Shown here: piece by piece, positions 41,773 to 50,075 of the stretch | How positions within the stretch are numbered: the stretch's first letter is position 1 | Layout: every line of letters starts with the position of its first letter | From: Oscillospiraceae bacterium | GTDB taxonomy: Bacteria > Bacillota > Clostridia > Oscillospirales > Oscillospiraceae | Reading direction: 5' to 3' | NCBI GenBank assembly: GCA_017435525.1 | Contig: JAFSEW010000066.1 | Coordinates: 1 to 64,000, forward strand | DNA: 64,000 nt | Translations under genes and position numbers: made by a program | Notes under the pieces: model-generated | Told to the model about the DNA's origin: nothing | The model's input: the letters and a program-made list of their open reading frames with translations, nothing else | The model's database searches: none

Positions 41773-43575
41773 ATGGAAATTGTAAGTGCAATTGTTCAGA
41801 TGCTGGGCGGCCTTGCCATGTTCCTGTACGGTATTGAGGTCATGGGCGACGGCTTGAAAAACAGCTCCGGCGCTGCTTTGAAGCGCGTGCTGGAAAAGGT
41901 TACCGGCAATGTAGTCATGGGCGTGCTGACCGGTGCTATGGTCACTGCAGTTATTCAGAGTTCTACAGCAACAATTGTTCTGGCTGTTGCTTTGATCGGT
42001 GCAGGTGTGCTGACGCTGAAGCAGGCTGTATCCATTGTGCTGGGTGCCAATATCGGCACGACCATCACTGCCTGGATTACAACACTGGCTTTCATCGAGT
42101 CCGGTGACAACTGGCTGCTGTGGCTGTTTGATACAGATACCCTGGCACCCATCGCGCTGTTTATTGGTATTGTTTTGATCATGTTTATCAAAACTGCCAA
42201 GACGAAGACCATTGGTGATATCTGCATCGGCTTCGGTATTCTGTTTGTGGGCTTGATGAATATGACCGGCGCTGTGAAGGGCTTTGCAAGCAATCCTGTA
42301 TTTATGGAAATGCTGGCGAAGTTCTCTGATTCTCCCATTTTGGGCATTTTTGCCGGCTTGGTGCTGACTGTGATCGTGCAGAGCTCCTCTGCCACAGTTG
42401 CAATGCTGCAGTCTCTGTCTGCTACCGGTGCGATGGATTTCTCCGGCGTATATCCCATTATTATGGGTATCAACATCGGTACTTGCATTGTCACGGCGTT
42501 CTATTGCTTCATCGGCAATTCTCCTAAGGACTCCAAGCGCACCGGCGTTGTGCATGTAGTGTTTAATACCATTGGTACGGTTATCTTTATGATCGTGATG
42601 AGCGTTATGCAGCATTATGCGGTGTTTGGCGCGGCGTTCTGGACGCAGACTGTAAACAGTACTGTGATTGCAACCTTCCAGTCTCTGTTTAATATTATTA
42701 CAGCAATTATACTGTTGCCGTTCACCAATCTGCTGGTCAAGCTTTCTGTACTGGCGGTTAAGGACGAGCCTGAGAAGCCTCACGCACATCCCGAGCTGCT
42801 TACCCTTACTGAGAATCTTTACATTTCTCCTGCGGTTGCACTCTACGAGGCAACCAAGGCTGTTGGTGCCATGGGCGCTCTGGCTAAGAAAAACTTTTCT
42901 CTGGGCTTCCGGCAGTTGATTAGTTACAACGAGCAAGAAGCAGCGCAGGTTGATGCCGATGAAGAGTATCTGGATCAGTTTGCGGATCTGGCTGACCGTT
43001 TCCTGATTGGCTTGTCCAAGAATATTGAAAGCGAAGCCGATGACCGCCAGTTGGATATGCTGATGCAGTCTGTGCCGAACTTTGAGAGAATCGGCGACTA
43101 CGCTACAAACTTTGTGGAGATGGCACAGAAGCTCCGGGATTCCAGTATGGAATTCTCTGAAAAGGCCAAGCAGGAGCTGACGCTGATCGGTGATGCACTG
43201 AATGAAATTCTGACTATCACCGCGGATGCATTCAGTAACGACAATAACGCTGCTGCCAAGGCTGTGGAGCCTCTGGAAGAGGTTATTGACGATATGGTTA
43301 TGCTGCTGCAGGATCGTCATACAAAGCGCCTGAAGAAGGGCGAGTGCACCGTGGAAACTGGCCTGATCTTTATGGAATGCCTCACCTATTTGGAAAGAGC
43401 TTCCGACCAGTGTTCTTCTATCGCAGTTAAGATGCTGGCCAGAGATGATGCTGAGATTTTGGTAGATCACCATGAATATCTGCGCAATATCCACGCAGGC
43501 AACGATGCTACTTATACCGCGGAAAAGAATCGCCGCCGTGAGCAGTATATCAAGCCGCTTCAGAATATTCAGTAA
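41773..43575 (+). CDS. Na/Pi cotransporter family protein with PhoU-like tail
   Basis: 600 residues. Two Na/Pi-cotransporter repeats span about 1-300, with the paired motifs VIQSSTATIVLAVALIGAG and VIVQSSSATVAMLQS. The C-terminal 230 residues form PhoU-like helical bundles, including IGDYATNFVEMAQKL and YLERASDQCSS. The family takes up phosphate with sodium; the PhoU part may be regulatory. AGGGAGG precedes ATG 41773; earlier in-frame starts lack a ribosome site. Confidence 0.9.
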   Translation: MEIVSAIVQMLGGLAMFLYGIEVMGDGLKNSSGAALKRVLEKVTGNVVMGVLTGAMVTAVIQSSTATIVLAVALIGAGVLTLKQAVSIVLGANIGTTITAWITTLAFIESGDNWLLWLFDTDTLAPIALFIGIVLIMFIKTAKTKTIGDICIGFGILFVGLMNMTGAVKGFASNPVFMEMLAKFSDSPILGIFAGLVLTVIVQSSSATVAMLQSLSATGAMDFSGVYPIIMGINIGTCIVTAFYCFIGNSPKDSKRTGVVHVVFNTIGTVIFMIVMSVMQHYAVFGAAFWTQTVNSTVIATFQSLFNIITAIILLPFTNLLVKLSVLAVKDEPEKPHAHPELLTLTENLYISPAVALYEATKAVGAMGALAKKNFSLGFRQLISYNEQEAAQVDADEEYLDQFADLADRFLIGLSKNIESEADDRQLDMLMQSVPNFERIGDYATNFVEMAQKLRDSSMEFSEKAKQELTLIGDALNEILTITADAFSNDNNAAAKAVEPLEEVIDDMVMLLQDRHTKRLKKGECTVETGLIFMECLTYLERASDQCSSIAVKMLARDDAEILVDHHEYLRNIHAGNDATYTAEKNRRREQYIKPLQNIQ

Positions 43576-43583
43576 CATTTCAA

Positions 43584-43617
43584 AGAGAGGCTGCCTGCGT
43601 GCAGCCTCTCTTTTTTA
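43584..43617 (+). terminator. Terminator of the Na/Pi transporter gene
   Basis: AGAGAGGCTGC pairs with GCAGCCTCTCT (11 bp, 6-base loop) and runs into TTTTT, beginning 9 bp after the stop. Confidence 0.93.
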
Positions 43618-43637
43618 TAAAAAAATATATTGCAATA

Positions 43638-43666
43638 TTGAAATTATAGATACCAGCCAGTATAAT
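43638..43666 (+). promoter_or_regulatory. Promoter of the aminotransferase/LUD unit
   Basis: TTGAAA (43638-43643), a 17-bp spacer and TATAAT (43661-43666). Confidence 0.85.
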
Positions 43667-43688
43667 ACTGGAAAAGGAGGTAATGACT

Positions 43689-44966
43689 ATGATACCCTAT
43701 GCTGAAATGACAACCGAAATGCTTCAGGCGGAATATGCTGCAGCAAAAGAAAAGTTTGAGGCCTGCAAAAGCAAAAGCCTTAAGCTGAATATGGCCCGTG
43801 GTAAGCCTTCCAAAGTGCAGCTTGATATTGCCGCGGAGTTACTTACTGTGATTCAGAAACCGGAAGACTGCTTTGACGGTGAGATCGATGCCAGAAATTA
43901 TGGTGAACTGGCTGGCCTGCCCTGTGCAAGAGCTTACTGGGCTGATGTTCTTGGATGTAAGCCCCAGCAGACAGTTGTTGGCGGCAGTGCTAGCCTCAAT
44001 TTGATGTTTGATGTGATTGCGCGGGCCTACTCTCACGGCCTTCTCCACAGTCCCAGACCCTGGTGCAAAGAGGAAACCGTAAAATTCCTGTGCCCCAGCC
44101 CTGGCTATGATCGCCATTTCCGAATCACGGAATTCTTTGGCGCAGAACTGATTACCGTACCTATGACGGAAGAAGGTCCTGATATGGATCTGGTGGAGAA
44201 GCTGGTGGAAGACAGCAGCGTGAAGGGTATTTGGTGCGTGCCCAAGTACTCCAATCCTGATGGCATCATCTACAGCGATAAGACAATTCGTCGCCTTGCC
44301 GGGCTGAAAGCGGCTGCACCTGACTTCCTGCTGATGTGGGACAATGCCTATTGCGTCCACGAATTTGATGGAGAATTTATTCCTTTTGCAGATATTATCT
44401 CTGTGTGTGAGGAAGCAGGAAATCCGGATATGGTATTTGAATTTGCTTCCACTTCTAAAATCACGGTTGCCGGAGGCGGTATCAGTGTTATGGCGGCTTC
44501 CGAGGCGAATATTCAGTATATGCTGAAGCTGCTGGGAAATCAGACTATTTCTTATGATAAGCTCAATCAGCTGCGTCATGTGCGTTTCCTGAAAGATAAG
44601 GCACACACCCTGGAGATTATGAAGCGCCATGCGGAAATCATGTCTCCTAAATTTGCGGCGGTTACAGATTGGCTGGATCGTGAGATCGCGCCGCTGCAGA
44701 TTGCCAGCTGGAATGATCCTAAGGGTGGCTACTTTGTTAGCCTGAATGCCATGCCCGGTACGGCCAAGCGGACACTGGCACTGTGCAAAGAAGCCGGTGT
44801 GACTATGACAGACGCCGGTGCGACATTCCCGTACAGTAAGGATCCTCAGGACTCCAATATCCGTATCGCTCCCAGCCTGCCGCCTGTAGCGGAGCTGGAA
44901 CAGGCAATGGATGTGTTCTGCACTTGCCTGAAAGTTGCCGCGCTGGAAAAAATGCTGAACATCTGA
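43689..44966 (+). CDS. Class I/II aminotransferase (aspartate aminotransferase MocR-like group)
   Basis: 425 residues. A PLP-dependent enzyme of the Aminotran_MocR type, often annotated as aspartate or alanine aminotransferase but lacking the DNA-binding arm of true MocR. MARGKPSKVQLD near 35 and VPKYSNPDGIIYS near 186 are family segments. WDNAYCVHEF near 220 holds the PLP-ring Asp, and the Schiff-base Lys is in FASTSKITVAGGG near 260. ATG 43689 is 8 bp from AGGAGG; the ATG at 43683 is too close to it. It is transcribed with the LUD protein gene 15 bp on. Confidence 0.9.
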   Translation: MIPYAEMTTEMLQAEYAAAKEKFEACKSKSLKLNMARGKPSKVQLDIAAELLTVIQKPEDCFDGEIDARNYGELAGLPCARAYWADVLGCKPQQTVVGGSASLNLMFDVIARAYSHGLLHSPRPWCKEETVKFLCPSPGYDRHFRITEFFGAELITVPMTEEGPDMDLVEKLVEDSSVKGIWCVPKYSNPDGIIYSDKTIRRLAGLKAAAPDFLLMWDNAYCVHEFDGEFIPFADIISVCEEAGNPDMVFEFASTSKITVAGGGISVMAASEANIQYMLKLLGNQTISYDKLNQLRHVRFLKDKAHTLEIMKRHAEIMSPKFAAVTDWLDREIAPLQIASWNDPKGGYFVSLNAMPGTAKRTLALCKEAGVTMTDAGATFPYSKDPQDSNIRIAPSLPPVAELEQAMDVFCTCLKVAALEKMLNI

Positions 44967-44981
44967 ATGGGGGAGAGAACT

Positions 44982-45581
44982 ATGGCAACACCAAAGGAAA
45001 TGTTCCATGCCAAGCGTGCTGAAGTGTTGATCAAGAATTTGACCGCCCGACATTTTGGCGCTTGCTACTGCGCGACCAAGGAAGAGGCGCTGCAAAAGGC
45101 GCTGAGCCTGATTCCTGAGGGAAGTAAAGTTGGTTGGGGCGGTGCTATGTCTGCGCAGGAAATCGGTCTTCTGGATGCGCTGGAAGCCGGGAACTGGAAT
45201 GCTGTCGGCAGAAATACCGATGGCGGCGTGGATGTTTTTATTACCGGTGCCAATGGATTGAGCCTTGATGGACAGATGGTAAATATTGACGGACTTGGTA
45301 ACCGCGTCAGTGCGATCATCTATGGACCCAAGACCGTAGTGGTGATTGCGGGCATGAATAAGGTGATGGACACCTTGGAAGCTGCAGTGCAGCGAGCCAG
45401 AACAGTGGCAGCGCCGATCAATGTGCAGCGCCTTCAGAAAGAGACACCCTGTGCAAAGACTGGCGTGTGCTACGACTGCAAGCATGAGGATTGTATTTGC
45501 AATCACATCGTCATAACCCGCCACAGCCGTCCTGTAGGAAGAATACAGTTTGTTCTGGTGGGCGAAGACCTTGGCTTCTGA
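44982..45581 (+). CDS. LUD domain (lactate utilisation-like) protein
   Basis: 199 residues of the DUF162/LUD fold seen in LutC and YkgG. KVGWGGAMSAQEIGLLDAL near 47-65, VFITGANGLSLDGQMVNIDGLGNRVSA near 85-111 and a Cys-rich C-terminal run (TPCAKTGVCYDC then EDCICN, near 155-173) are typical. Those Cys may bind a metal or iron-sulfur cluster. No lutA or lutB is adjacent, so a lactate role is not supported. GGGGGAGAG precedes ATG 44982. Confidence 0.85.
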   Translation: MATPKEMFHAKRAEVLIKNLTARHFGACYCATKEEALQKALSLIPEGSKVGWGGAMSAQEIGLLDALEAGNWNAVGRNTDGGVDVFITGANGLSLDGQMVNIDGLGNRVSAIIYGPKTVVVIAGMNKVMDTLEAAVQRARTVAAPINVQRLQKETPCAKTGVCYDCKHEDCICNHIVITRHSRPVGRIQFVLVGEDLGF

Positions 45582-45588
45582 ATGAATC

Positions 45589-45628
45589 AAAAAATAAAGG
45601 CCGTGCAAATGCACAGCCTTTATTTTTT
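45589..45628. terminator. Bidirectional terminator between the LUD gene and aroQ
   Basis: AAAAAATAAAGGC pairs with GCCTTTATTTTTT, with an inner GTGC/GCAC stem. A/T runs on both sides make it work in either direction. Confidence 0.88.
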
Positions 45629-46057
45629 CGCATATTTTTCTTTCAAATAGAGAATTGCCTGCCGGTAACCGTCTATACCCTGACCTATAATGCTTTTTTC
45701 ACAGGCTAAACCGGCGTACGACACTTGCCGAAATGCTTCACGCTTGGAAACATCGGAGATATGAATCTCCACAGCCGGAATGGATACTGCTTTCAGGGCA
45801 TCCAGAATGGCAATGCTGGTGTGTGTATATGCTGCGGGGTTAATTACAATGCCGTCGAATTTTCCGTAGGCATCCTGAATTTTATCCACCAGCGCACCCT
45901 CGTGATTGGACTGATAATGCTCGATTTCCAGAGATTCCTGCTTTGCGGTATCCTGAATCAACTGCAGCAGGTTATGATAAGTTTGCTTGCCGTAAATATC
46001 AGGCTCGCGAATTCCCAACATATTGATGTTGGGGCCATTTAATACCAAGATTTTCAT
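45620..46057 (-). CDS. aroQ: Type II 3-dehydroquinate dehydratase
   Basis: Third step of the shikimate pathway. 145 residues. VLNGPNINMLGIREPDIYG near 4-22 contains the catalytic Arg and Tyr. YQSNHEGALVDKI near 48 and INPAAYTHTSIAILDAL near 73 contain further active-site residues, and EIHISDVSKREAFR near 97 follows. All are typical of the dodecameric type II enzyme. Last gene of the aromatic operon, 21 bp after the aroE-aroK fusion. Confidence 0.95.
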   Translation of the reverse strand: MKILVLNGPNINMLGIREPDIYGKQTYHNLLQLIQDTAKQESLEIEHYQSNHEGALVDKIQDAYGKFDGIVINPAAYTHTSIAILDALKAVSIPAVEIHISDVSKREAFRQVSYAGLACEKSIIGQGIDGYRQAILYLKEKYAKK

Positions 46058-46078
46058 AAAGTGTTCCTAAACCTTCTG

Positions 46079-47296
46079 TTAGACTGTGTAATACGACAAA
46101 ATTTCGGAAACGGTTTGTTCAATGCTGCCGTCATTGCTGATAATATGATCGGAAAATGTATCGTATAAGGGCTTTCTGGCAGCGTACATCGCTTCCAACT
46201 TCCCGGGTTGGGAAAGAGGTCGCCCCTCAGTGGGTAACTTGGTAAGATCCCGTGTCAGCCAAAAAACGGTACCGTTCTGATGGATATGGGCATAGTTTTC
46301 CGGTCGTGTCACGCTGCCGCCACCGGTAGCAATTACCAGCCCGGACTCTTTTCCGTATTGAGAGAGAACTGCGGTTTCCAGACTTCGAAATACCGCTTCT
46401 CCCTGGTTTGCAAAAATCTCCGGGATGCTGCAGCCGGCCATTCGGATAACTTCTTCGTCCAGATCTACCATTTTCCGGTTCAGGGCTTTAGCCAGATGTG
46501 TGGCTGTGGTAGTCTTTCCGCAGCCTGGCATTCCGATCAAAACAATGTTTTCTGTTTTGCGGCGAAGTTTCTCATAGGTTTCCGCCAGGAGAGAATCACG
46601 GATGCTTCTGCCTGTAAACCATTCGGAACTCTCTTTGGCTTGCGCCAGCAGCATCCAGAGTCCATTCTCGGTACGAATGCCTCGGGATTCGGCATCCAAC
46701 AAAAGCTTGGTCCTGGCTGGATTATAGATCACATCGAGAACTGCTTCCAACGCAGGAAAGATATCCAAATTAACGGGGGACACAAGGGTGTCAGGATACA
46801 TTCCTACAGGCGTAGTGTTGACAATACCCGATGCGTCACGATGGATATGAAGATTGCCATAGTGATTTTGTCCGTTTCGGGAAATAACAACCGGATTTGC
46901 GCCCTGCTCCCGGAGAACTGCAACAACCGTGTTGGAAGCGCCGCCGCTGCCAAGTACCAGGATTTTCTTTCCGGCAACATGGAAATCTGCCTGCTGCAGC
47001 ATGGATTGAAATCCAAAATAATCTGTGTTGTGACCGATCAGCATGCCGTTTTTCCGGATGATTGTATTAACGGCACCCAGCCTCTCAGCCTCCGGTGAAA
47101 GGGCGGACAAATAAGATATGACATCTTTTTTGTAGGGGATAGTTACATTCAGACCGTCAAAAGAATGATTTGTAAGAAAGTCTTCCAGTTGAGACGGTTC
47201 GATTTCAAACAGGGAATAGGGGTAGTTGCCGAAGCAGGCATGAATTGCCAGGGAATAGCTATGGGGCAGGTGTCGGCCCAACAGACCAAAGATCAT
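46079..47296 (-). CDS. aroE/aroK: Shikimate dehydrogenase-shikimate kinase fusion
   Basis: A 405-residue two-domain protein carrying two successive steps. Residues 1 to about 240 are AroE: LPHSYSLAIH substrate site, catalytic Lys56 in NVTIPYKK, Asp92 in NTDYFGF and an NADP loop LGSGGASNT near 115. Residues about 248-405 are AroK: P-loop GMPGCGKTTT at 255-264, DLDEEV near 278, GGGSVTRPE near 325 and the lid Arg in EGRPLS near 358. No frameshift or stop separates them. Channelling of shikimate between the domains is inference. The usual Pro after the HSxS motif is Leu here. Confidence 0.93.
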   Translation of the reverse strand: MIFGLLGRHLPHSYSLAIHACFGNYPYSLFEIEPSQLEDFLTNHSFDGLNVTIPYKKDVISYLSALSPEAERLGAVNTIIRKNGMLIGHNTDYFGFQSMLQQADFHVAGKKILVLGSGGASNTVVAVLREQGANPVVISRNGQNHYGNLHIHRDASGIVNTTPVGMYPDTLVSPVNLDIFPALEAVLDVIYNPARTKLLLDAESRGIRTENGLWMLLAQAKESSEWFTGRSIRDSLLAETYEKLRRKTENIVLIGMPGCGKTTTATHLAKALNRKMVDLDEEVIRMAGCSIPEIFANQGEAVFRSLETAVLSQYGKESGLVIATGGGSVTRPENYAHIHQNGTVFWLTRDLTKLPTEGRPLSQPGKLEAMYAARKPLYDTFSDHIISNDGSIEQTVSEILSYYTV

Positions 47297-47348
47297 ACAA
47301 TACCTCCGCTTCAGCCAGGAGAGATAGTTGCTTGCTGCTGAAGCTATA

Positions 47349-47606
47349 TTAAGTGGATTCCTGATATTGCTTGCTTAAGGTAAACAAGCAAGCGAATAAT
47401 TCACGGGCATAGGCTTCCATTTCCGGCCCGGCCTTTTTCGCAACTGACAGCAGCTTTTCCTGCTCCCGCTCCGGCATGTAGATGGGGAGATTGTGCTGCT
47501 TCTTATATTCAGCAATGGATGCTGAAATTTCCATGCGGCGGAAGAAAAGCTCCAGAAGTGCATCATCAATGCTGTCGATTTCCCCGCGGTATTGGCTCAA
47601 ATCCAT
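47349..47606 (-). CDS. Chorismate mutase (AroQ type), free-standing
   Basis: Rearranges chorismate to prephenate for phenylalanine and tyrosine. 85 residues, all helical, with LSQYRGEIDSIDDALLELFFRRMEIS at the start and EREQEKLLSVAKKAG near 46-60, the usual AlphaI-type mutase pattern. It is not fused to prephenate dehydratase or DAHP synthase. It is encoded 2 bp after the aroC stop. Confidence 0.92.
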   Translation of the reverse strand: MDLSQYRGEIDSIDDALLELFFRRMEISASIAEYKKQHNLPIYMPEREQEKLLSVAKKAGPEMEAYARELFACLFTLSKQYQEST

Positions 47607-47608
47607 GA

Positions 47609-48697
47609 TTATTTCCTCCGGTTTGTTTGGGTATTGCCCAGAATCATATCATACACAGCAATTGCAGCGGCAGCTTCCACTACCGGAACTGCTCTGGGAA
47701 CAATGCAGGGATCATGCCTGCCTGTTACAGAAACAGTGGCAGCTTCCCCGGTGGACAGGTTCACCGTGTTTTGTGCTTTTGCAATAGACGGCGTAGGTTT
47801 TACGGTTACGGAGAAGATCACCGGTGTTCCTGCTGTAATACCCCCCAGAATACCGCCACAATTGTTGGACTGCAGCATAACCTTACCGTCATTCCAGTAA
47901 AACGGATCATTACACTGGCTTCCGTATGCTGTTTTGCAGGCTTCGCCCAGGCCAAAGGATAATGCTTTTACACCGGGAATGCCATATATGATCTGTGCGA
48001 TCCTGCTTTCCACACCGCCAAAGATTGGTTCGCCTACACCTGCAGGAAGGCCGGTAACCGCGCATTCAATTGCGCCACCGATGCTGTCACCATCTGCTTT
48101 CACTTCGGCAATGAGTTTTTGCATGGACAGACCTGCGCTCTCAGAAAGTGTGGGGAAGCCGGTGCCGATTTGATTTAACTGGGGGAACAGCGGATCAAAA
48201 GCAGTATCCTGGTGCGGCCCAATCTGGCGAATATGGGCACCGACATGAATGCCCATGCTGTTCAACCATTGCAGGCAAAGTCCACCGGCTATGCATAATG
48301 GTGCTGTGAGCCGACCGGAGAAATGTCCACCGCCGGCAGCGTCCTGATAGCCGCCGTATTTTACATCAGCGGTATAATCTGCATGACCTGGCCGGGGACA
48401 ATCCTGCAATTGCCGATAAGCCTGCGTCTTTGCATTTTGATTATAGATGACAGCGGTGATTGGCGCGCCGCAGGTATATCCATCTGCAATACCGGAAAGA
48501 AAAACAGGCTTGTCCGGTTCTTTCCTGGTAGTAGACCACTGATTGTTGCCGGGTGCACGGCGATCCATAAAGAACTGCAGCGTGCTTTCGCAGACCGGAA
48601 GACCAGCCGGAATGCCATCCAGTGTCATACCGATGGCAGCCCCGTGAGACTGTCCGAAGATAGAGAGCTTTAAATTCTCACCGTATATGCTGCTCAT
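47609..48697 (-). CDS. aroC: Chorismate synthase
   Basis: Final shikimate step, using reduced FMN as a cofactor. 362 residues, typical. GQSHGAAIGMTLDGIPAGL near 12 (active-site His), RPGHADYTADVKYGGYQD near 99 (second His) and RHDPCIVPRAVPVVEA near 330 are the three family signatures. AGGAGG lies 7 bp before ATG 48697, inside the end of aroA. Confidence 0.96.
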   Translation of the reverse strand: MSSIYGENLKLSIFGQSHGAAIGMTLDGIPAGLPVCESTLQFFMDRRAPGNNQWSTTRKEPDKPVFLSGIADGYTCGAPITAVIYNQNAKTQAYRQLQDCPRPGHADYTADVKYGGYQDAAGGGHFSGRLTAPLCIAGGLCLQWLNSMGIHVGAHIRQIGPHQDTAFDPLFPQLNQIGTGFPTLSESAGLSMQKLIAEVKADGDSIGGAIECAVTGLPAGVGEPIFGGVESRIAQIIYGIPGVKALSFGLGEACKTAYGSQCNDPFYWNDGKVMLQSNNCGGILGGITAGTPVIFSVTVKPTPSIAKAQNTVNLSTGEAATVSVTGRHDPCIVPRAVPVVEAAAAIAVYDMILGNTQTNRRK

Positions 48698-49871
48698 AAA
48701 GACCTCCTAGATTTCGGTAGTCTTCCCAAAAATGGGGATAGGATTTCTGGACAGATTCTGCATTTCGAATCGTAACAGGGCCGTCTGCGCATGTTGCGGC
48801 AATCGCTGCAGCCATAGCAATTCTGTGGTCATGACAGGCATCTACCGTTCCGGAACGAATTCGGCCCGGGTCTACAGTAATGCAGTCTTCCGATACAGTC
48901 GCATGGCAGCCCATAGCATGTAACATGGCAATTACGGAATGGATACGATCGGATTCTTTGTGACGCAATCTGCTGACATGATAAAATGCAGCGCCGTTTT
49001 TTGCTGCAGCAATAATCGCAAGGATGGGGAATAGATCCGGATTATCAGCCAGGTCAATAGTGGGATGCAGATTCATTTGCGGAAGAAGATCTGTAATTAC
49101 GCGGTCACCTTGGGGCGAATTTGGGTTCAGACCGGTGACATGCACAGCCGAACCGATGGTATTCGCTGCAAGGTAATATGCACTGTTGCTCCAGTCACCG
49201 TCTGCAGCAATGATCCCAGGGGAAAGGAATTTGCTTTCTGACAGAATGGGCTTTGTTGCATCAATTCCAAATTGGGATAGGGTATAAACAGTCATATCCA
49301 CATATGGCTTGGATTCCAGGGTGCCAATGACGGACACATGGCTGCCGCGACCCAGTAATGCGCAGGCAAAGAGTAATCCGGAGACAAACTGACTGGAAAT
49401 ATTTCCTGGGATGCAGTATTCTCCGGGCTTTAACTGACCACGGCAGGAAAGCGTATTTTCGTCAAGCCAGCGGATACAGCACCCCATTCGGCACATTTCT
49501 TGCAGCAGCGGTGCCAAAGGACGCTGAGCCAGCCGCCCTCTCATATTAAAAGTAGCCTGGATTCCTAAAGCACCTATAACCGGTAATAAAAAACGCAGTG
49601 TGGACCCACTTTCCTGGCAGGGTAACGCTATGTTATTTGCAGGCTTCCGAACCGGTGTCACATAATACCCGAGGTCATTTCTGATAATTTGCGCACCCAG
49701 GCAGATGAGACATGCTACAGTGGCTTCAATGTCCTGACTTGCATCTGGGCAGAGGATCTCGGTGGGGCGGTTGGCAAAGGCTGCACAAATCAGATAGCGG
49801 TGGATCAGCGATTTGGAAGGAATGGCAGACACAATACCGCTGAGCGGCTTGGGAAAAATAGTGATATCCAT
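48678..49871 (-). CDS. aroA: 3-phosphoshikimate 1-carboxyvinyltransferase (EPSP synthase)
   Basis: Joins PEP to shikimate-3-phosphate. 397 residues. IPSKSLIHRYLICAAFA near 18 and CQESGSTLRFLLPVIGALG near 79 bind substrates; the latter is the glyphosate-region loop. RLRHKESDRIHSVI near 320 is the second family motif. ATG 49871 (MDITIFPKP) is chosen because GTGAGG lies upstream; the frame extends to 49910 without a better site. First gene of the aroA-aroC-mutase-aroEK-aroQ transcript; aroB and DAHP synthase are not in the window. Confidence 0.94.
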   Translation of the reverse strand: MDITIFPKPLSGIVSAIPSKSLIHRYLICAAFANRPTEILCPDASQDIEATVACLICLGAQIIRNDLGYYVTPVRKPANNIALPCQESGSTLRFLLPVIGALGIQATFNMRGRLAQRPLAPLLQEMCRMGCCIRWLDENTLSCRGQLKPGEYCIPGNISSQFVSGLLFACALLGRGSHVSVIGTLESKPYVDMTVYTLSQFGIDATKPILSESKFLSPGIIAADGDWSNSAYYLAANTIGSAVHVTGLNPNSPQGDRVITDLLPQMNLHPTIDLADNPDLFPILAIIAAAKNGAAFYHVSRLRHKESDRIHSVIAMLHAMGCHATVSEDCITVDPGRIRSGTVDACHDHRIAMAAAIAATCADGPVTIRNAESVQKSYPHFWEDYRNLGGLYEQHIR

Positions 49872-49914
49872 GGATGCCTCACAGAAAGATAAATCAAGCA
49901 AAATCTTCAACAGA

Positions 49915-49943
49915 TGCGCCGCACGAGATTGTCGTGCGGCGTA
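49915..49943 (-). promoter_or_regulatory. Hairpin in the aro operon leader
   Basis: A 12-bp stem including one G-U pair (TACGCCGCACGA with TCGTGCGGCGCA, 5-base loop, minus strand) lies about 40-65 bases into the leader. No U-run follows on the minus strand, so it is not a simple terminator. It could be an RNA stability or control element. Confidence 0.6.
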
Positions 49944-49986
49944 AAAAAGTACAGAGAAATATGGAAATCTCTTTCAAATCATACTA

Positions 49987-50015
49987 AGTATAGCATTTAC
50001 CGCAAGAAATTGCAA
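49987..50015 (-). promoter_or_regulatory. Promoter of the aro operon
   Basis: Minus-strand TTGCAA (50015-50010), a 17-bp spacer and TATACT (49992-49987), with an extended -10 TGC. The predicted leader to aroA is about 110 nt. Confidence 0.85.
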
Positions 50016-50040
50016 GAAGAATCAACTTGGGGAAAACAAG

Positions 50041-50071
50041 AAGGAGGCAACTGCTGTGCAGTCGCCTCCTT
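50041..50071 (-). terminator. Terminator of the kinase gene
   Basis: On the minus strand AAGGAGGCGACTGC pairs with GCAGTTGCCTCCTT; the only irregular pair is G-U in minus-strand RNA. CTTGTTTT follows. It lies 4 bp after the kinase stop. Confidence 0.85.
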
Positions 50072-50075
50072 GAAA

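Noticed and set aside
44982..45581. Part of a lactate-utilisation (lutABC) operon
   Set aside because: Only the LUD domain is present; lutA and lutB are absent and the partner gene is an aminotransferase.
43839..45614. A 591-codon minus-strand frame across the aminotransferase and LUD genes
   Set aside because: Shadow of two well-supported plus-strand genes that have a promoter, ribosome sites and a terminator.
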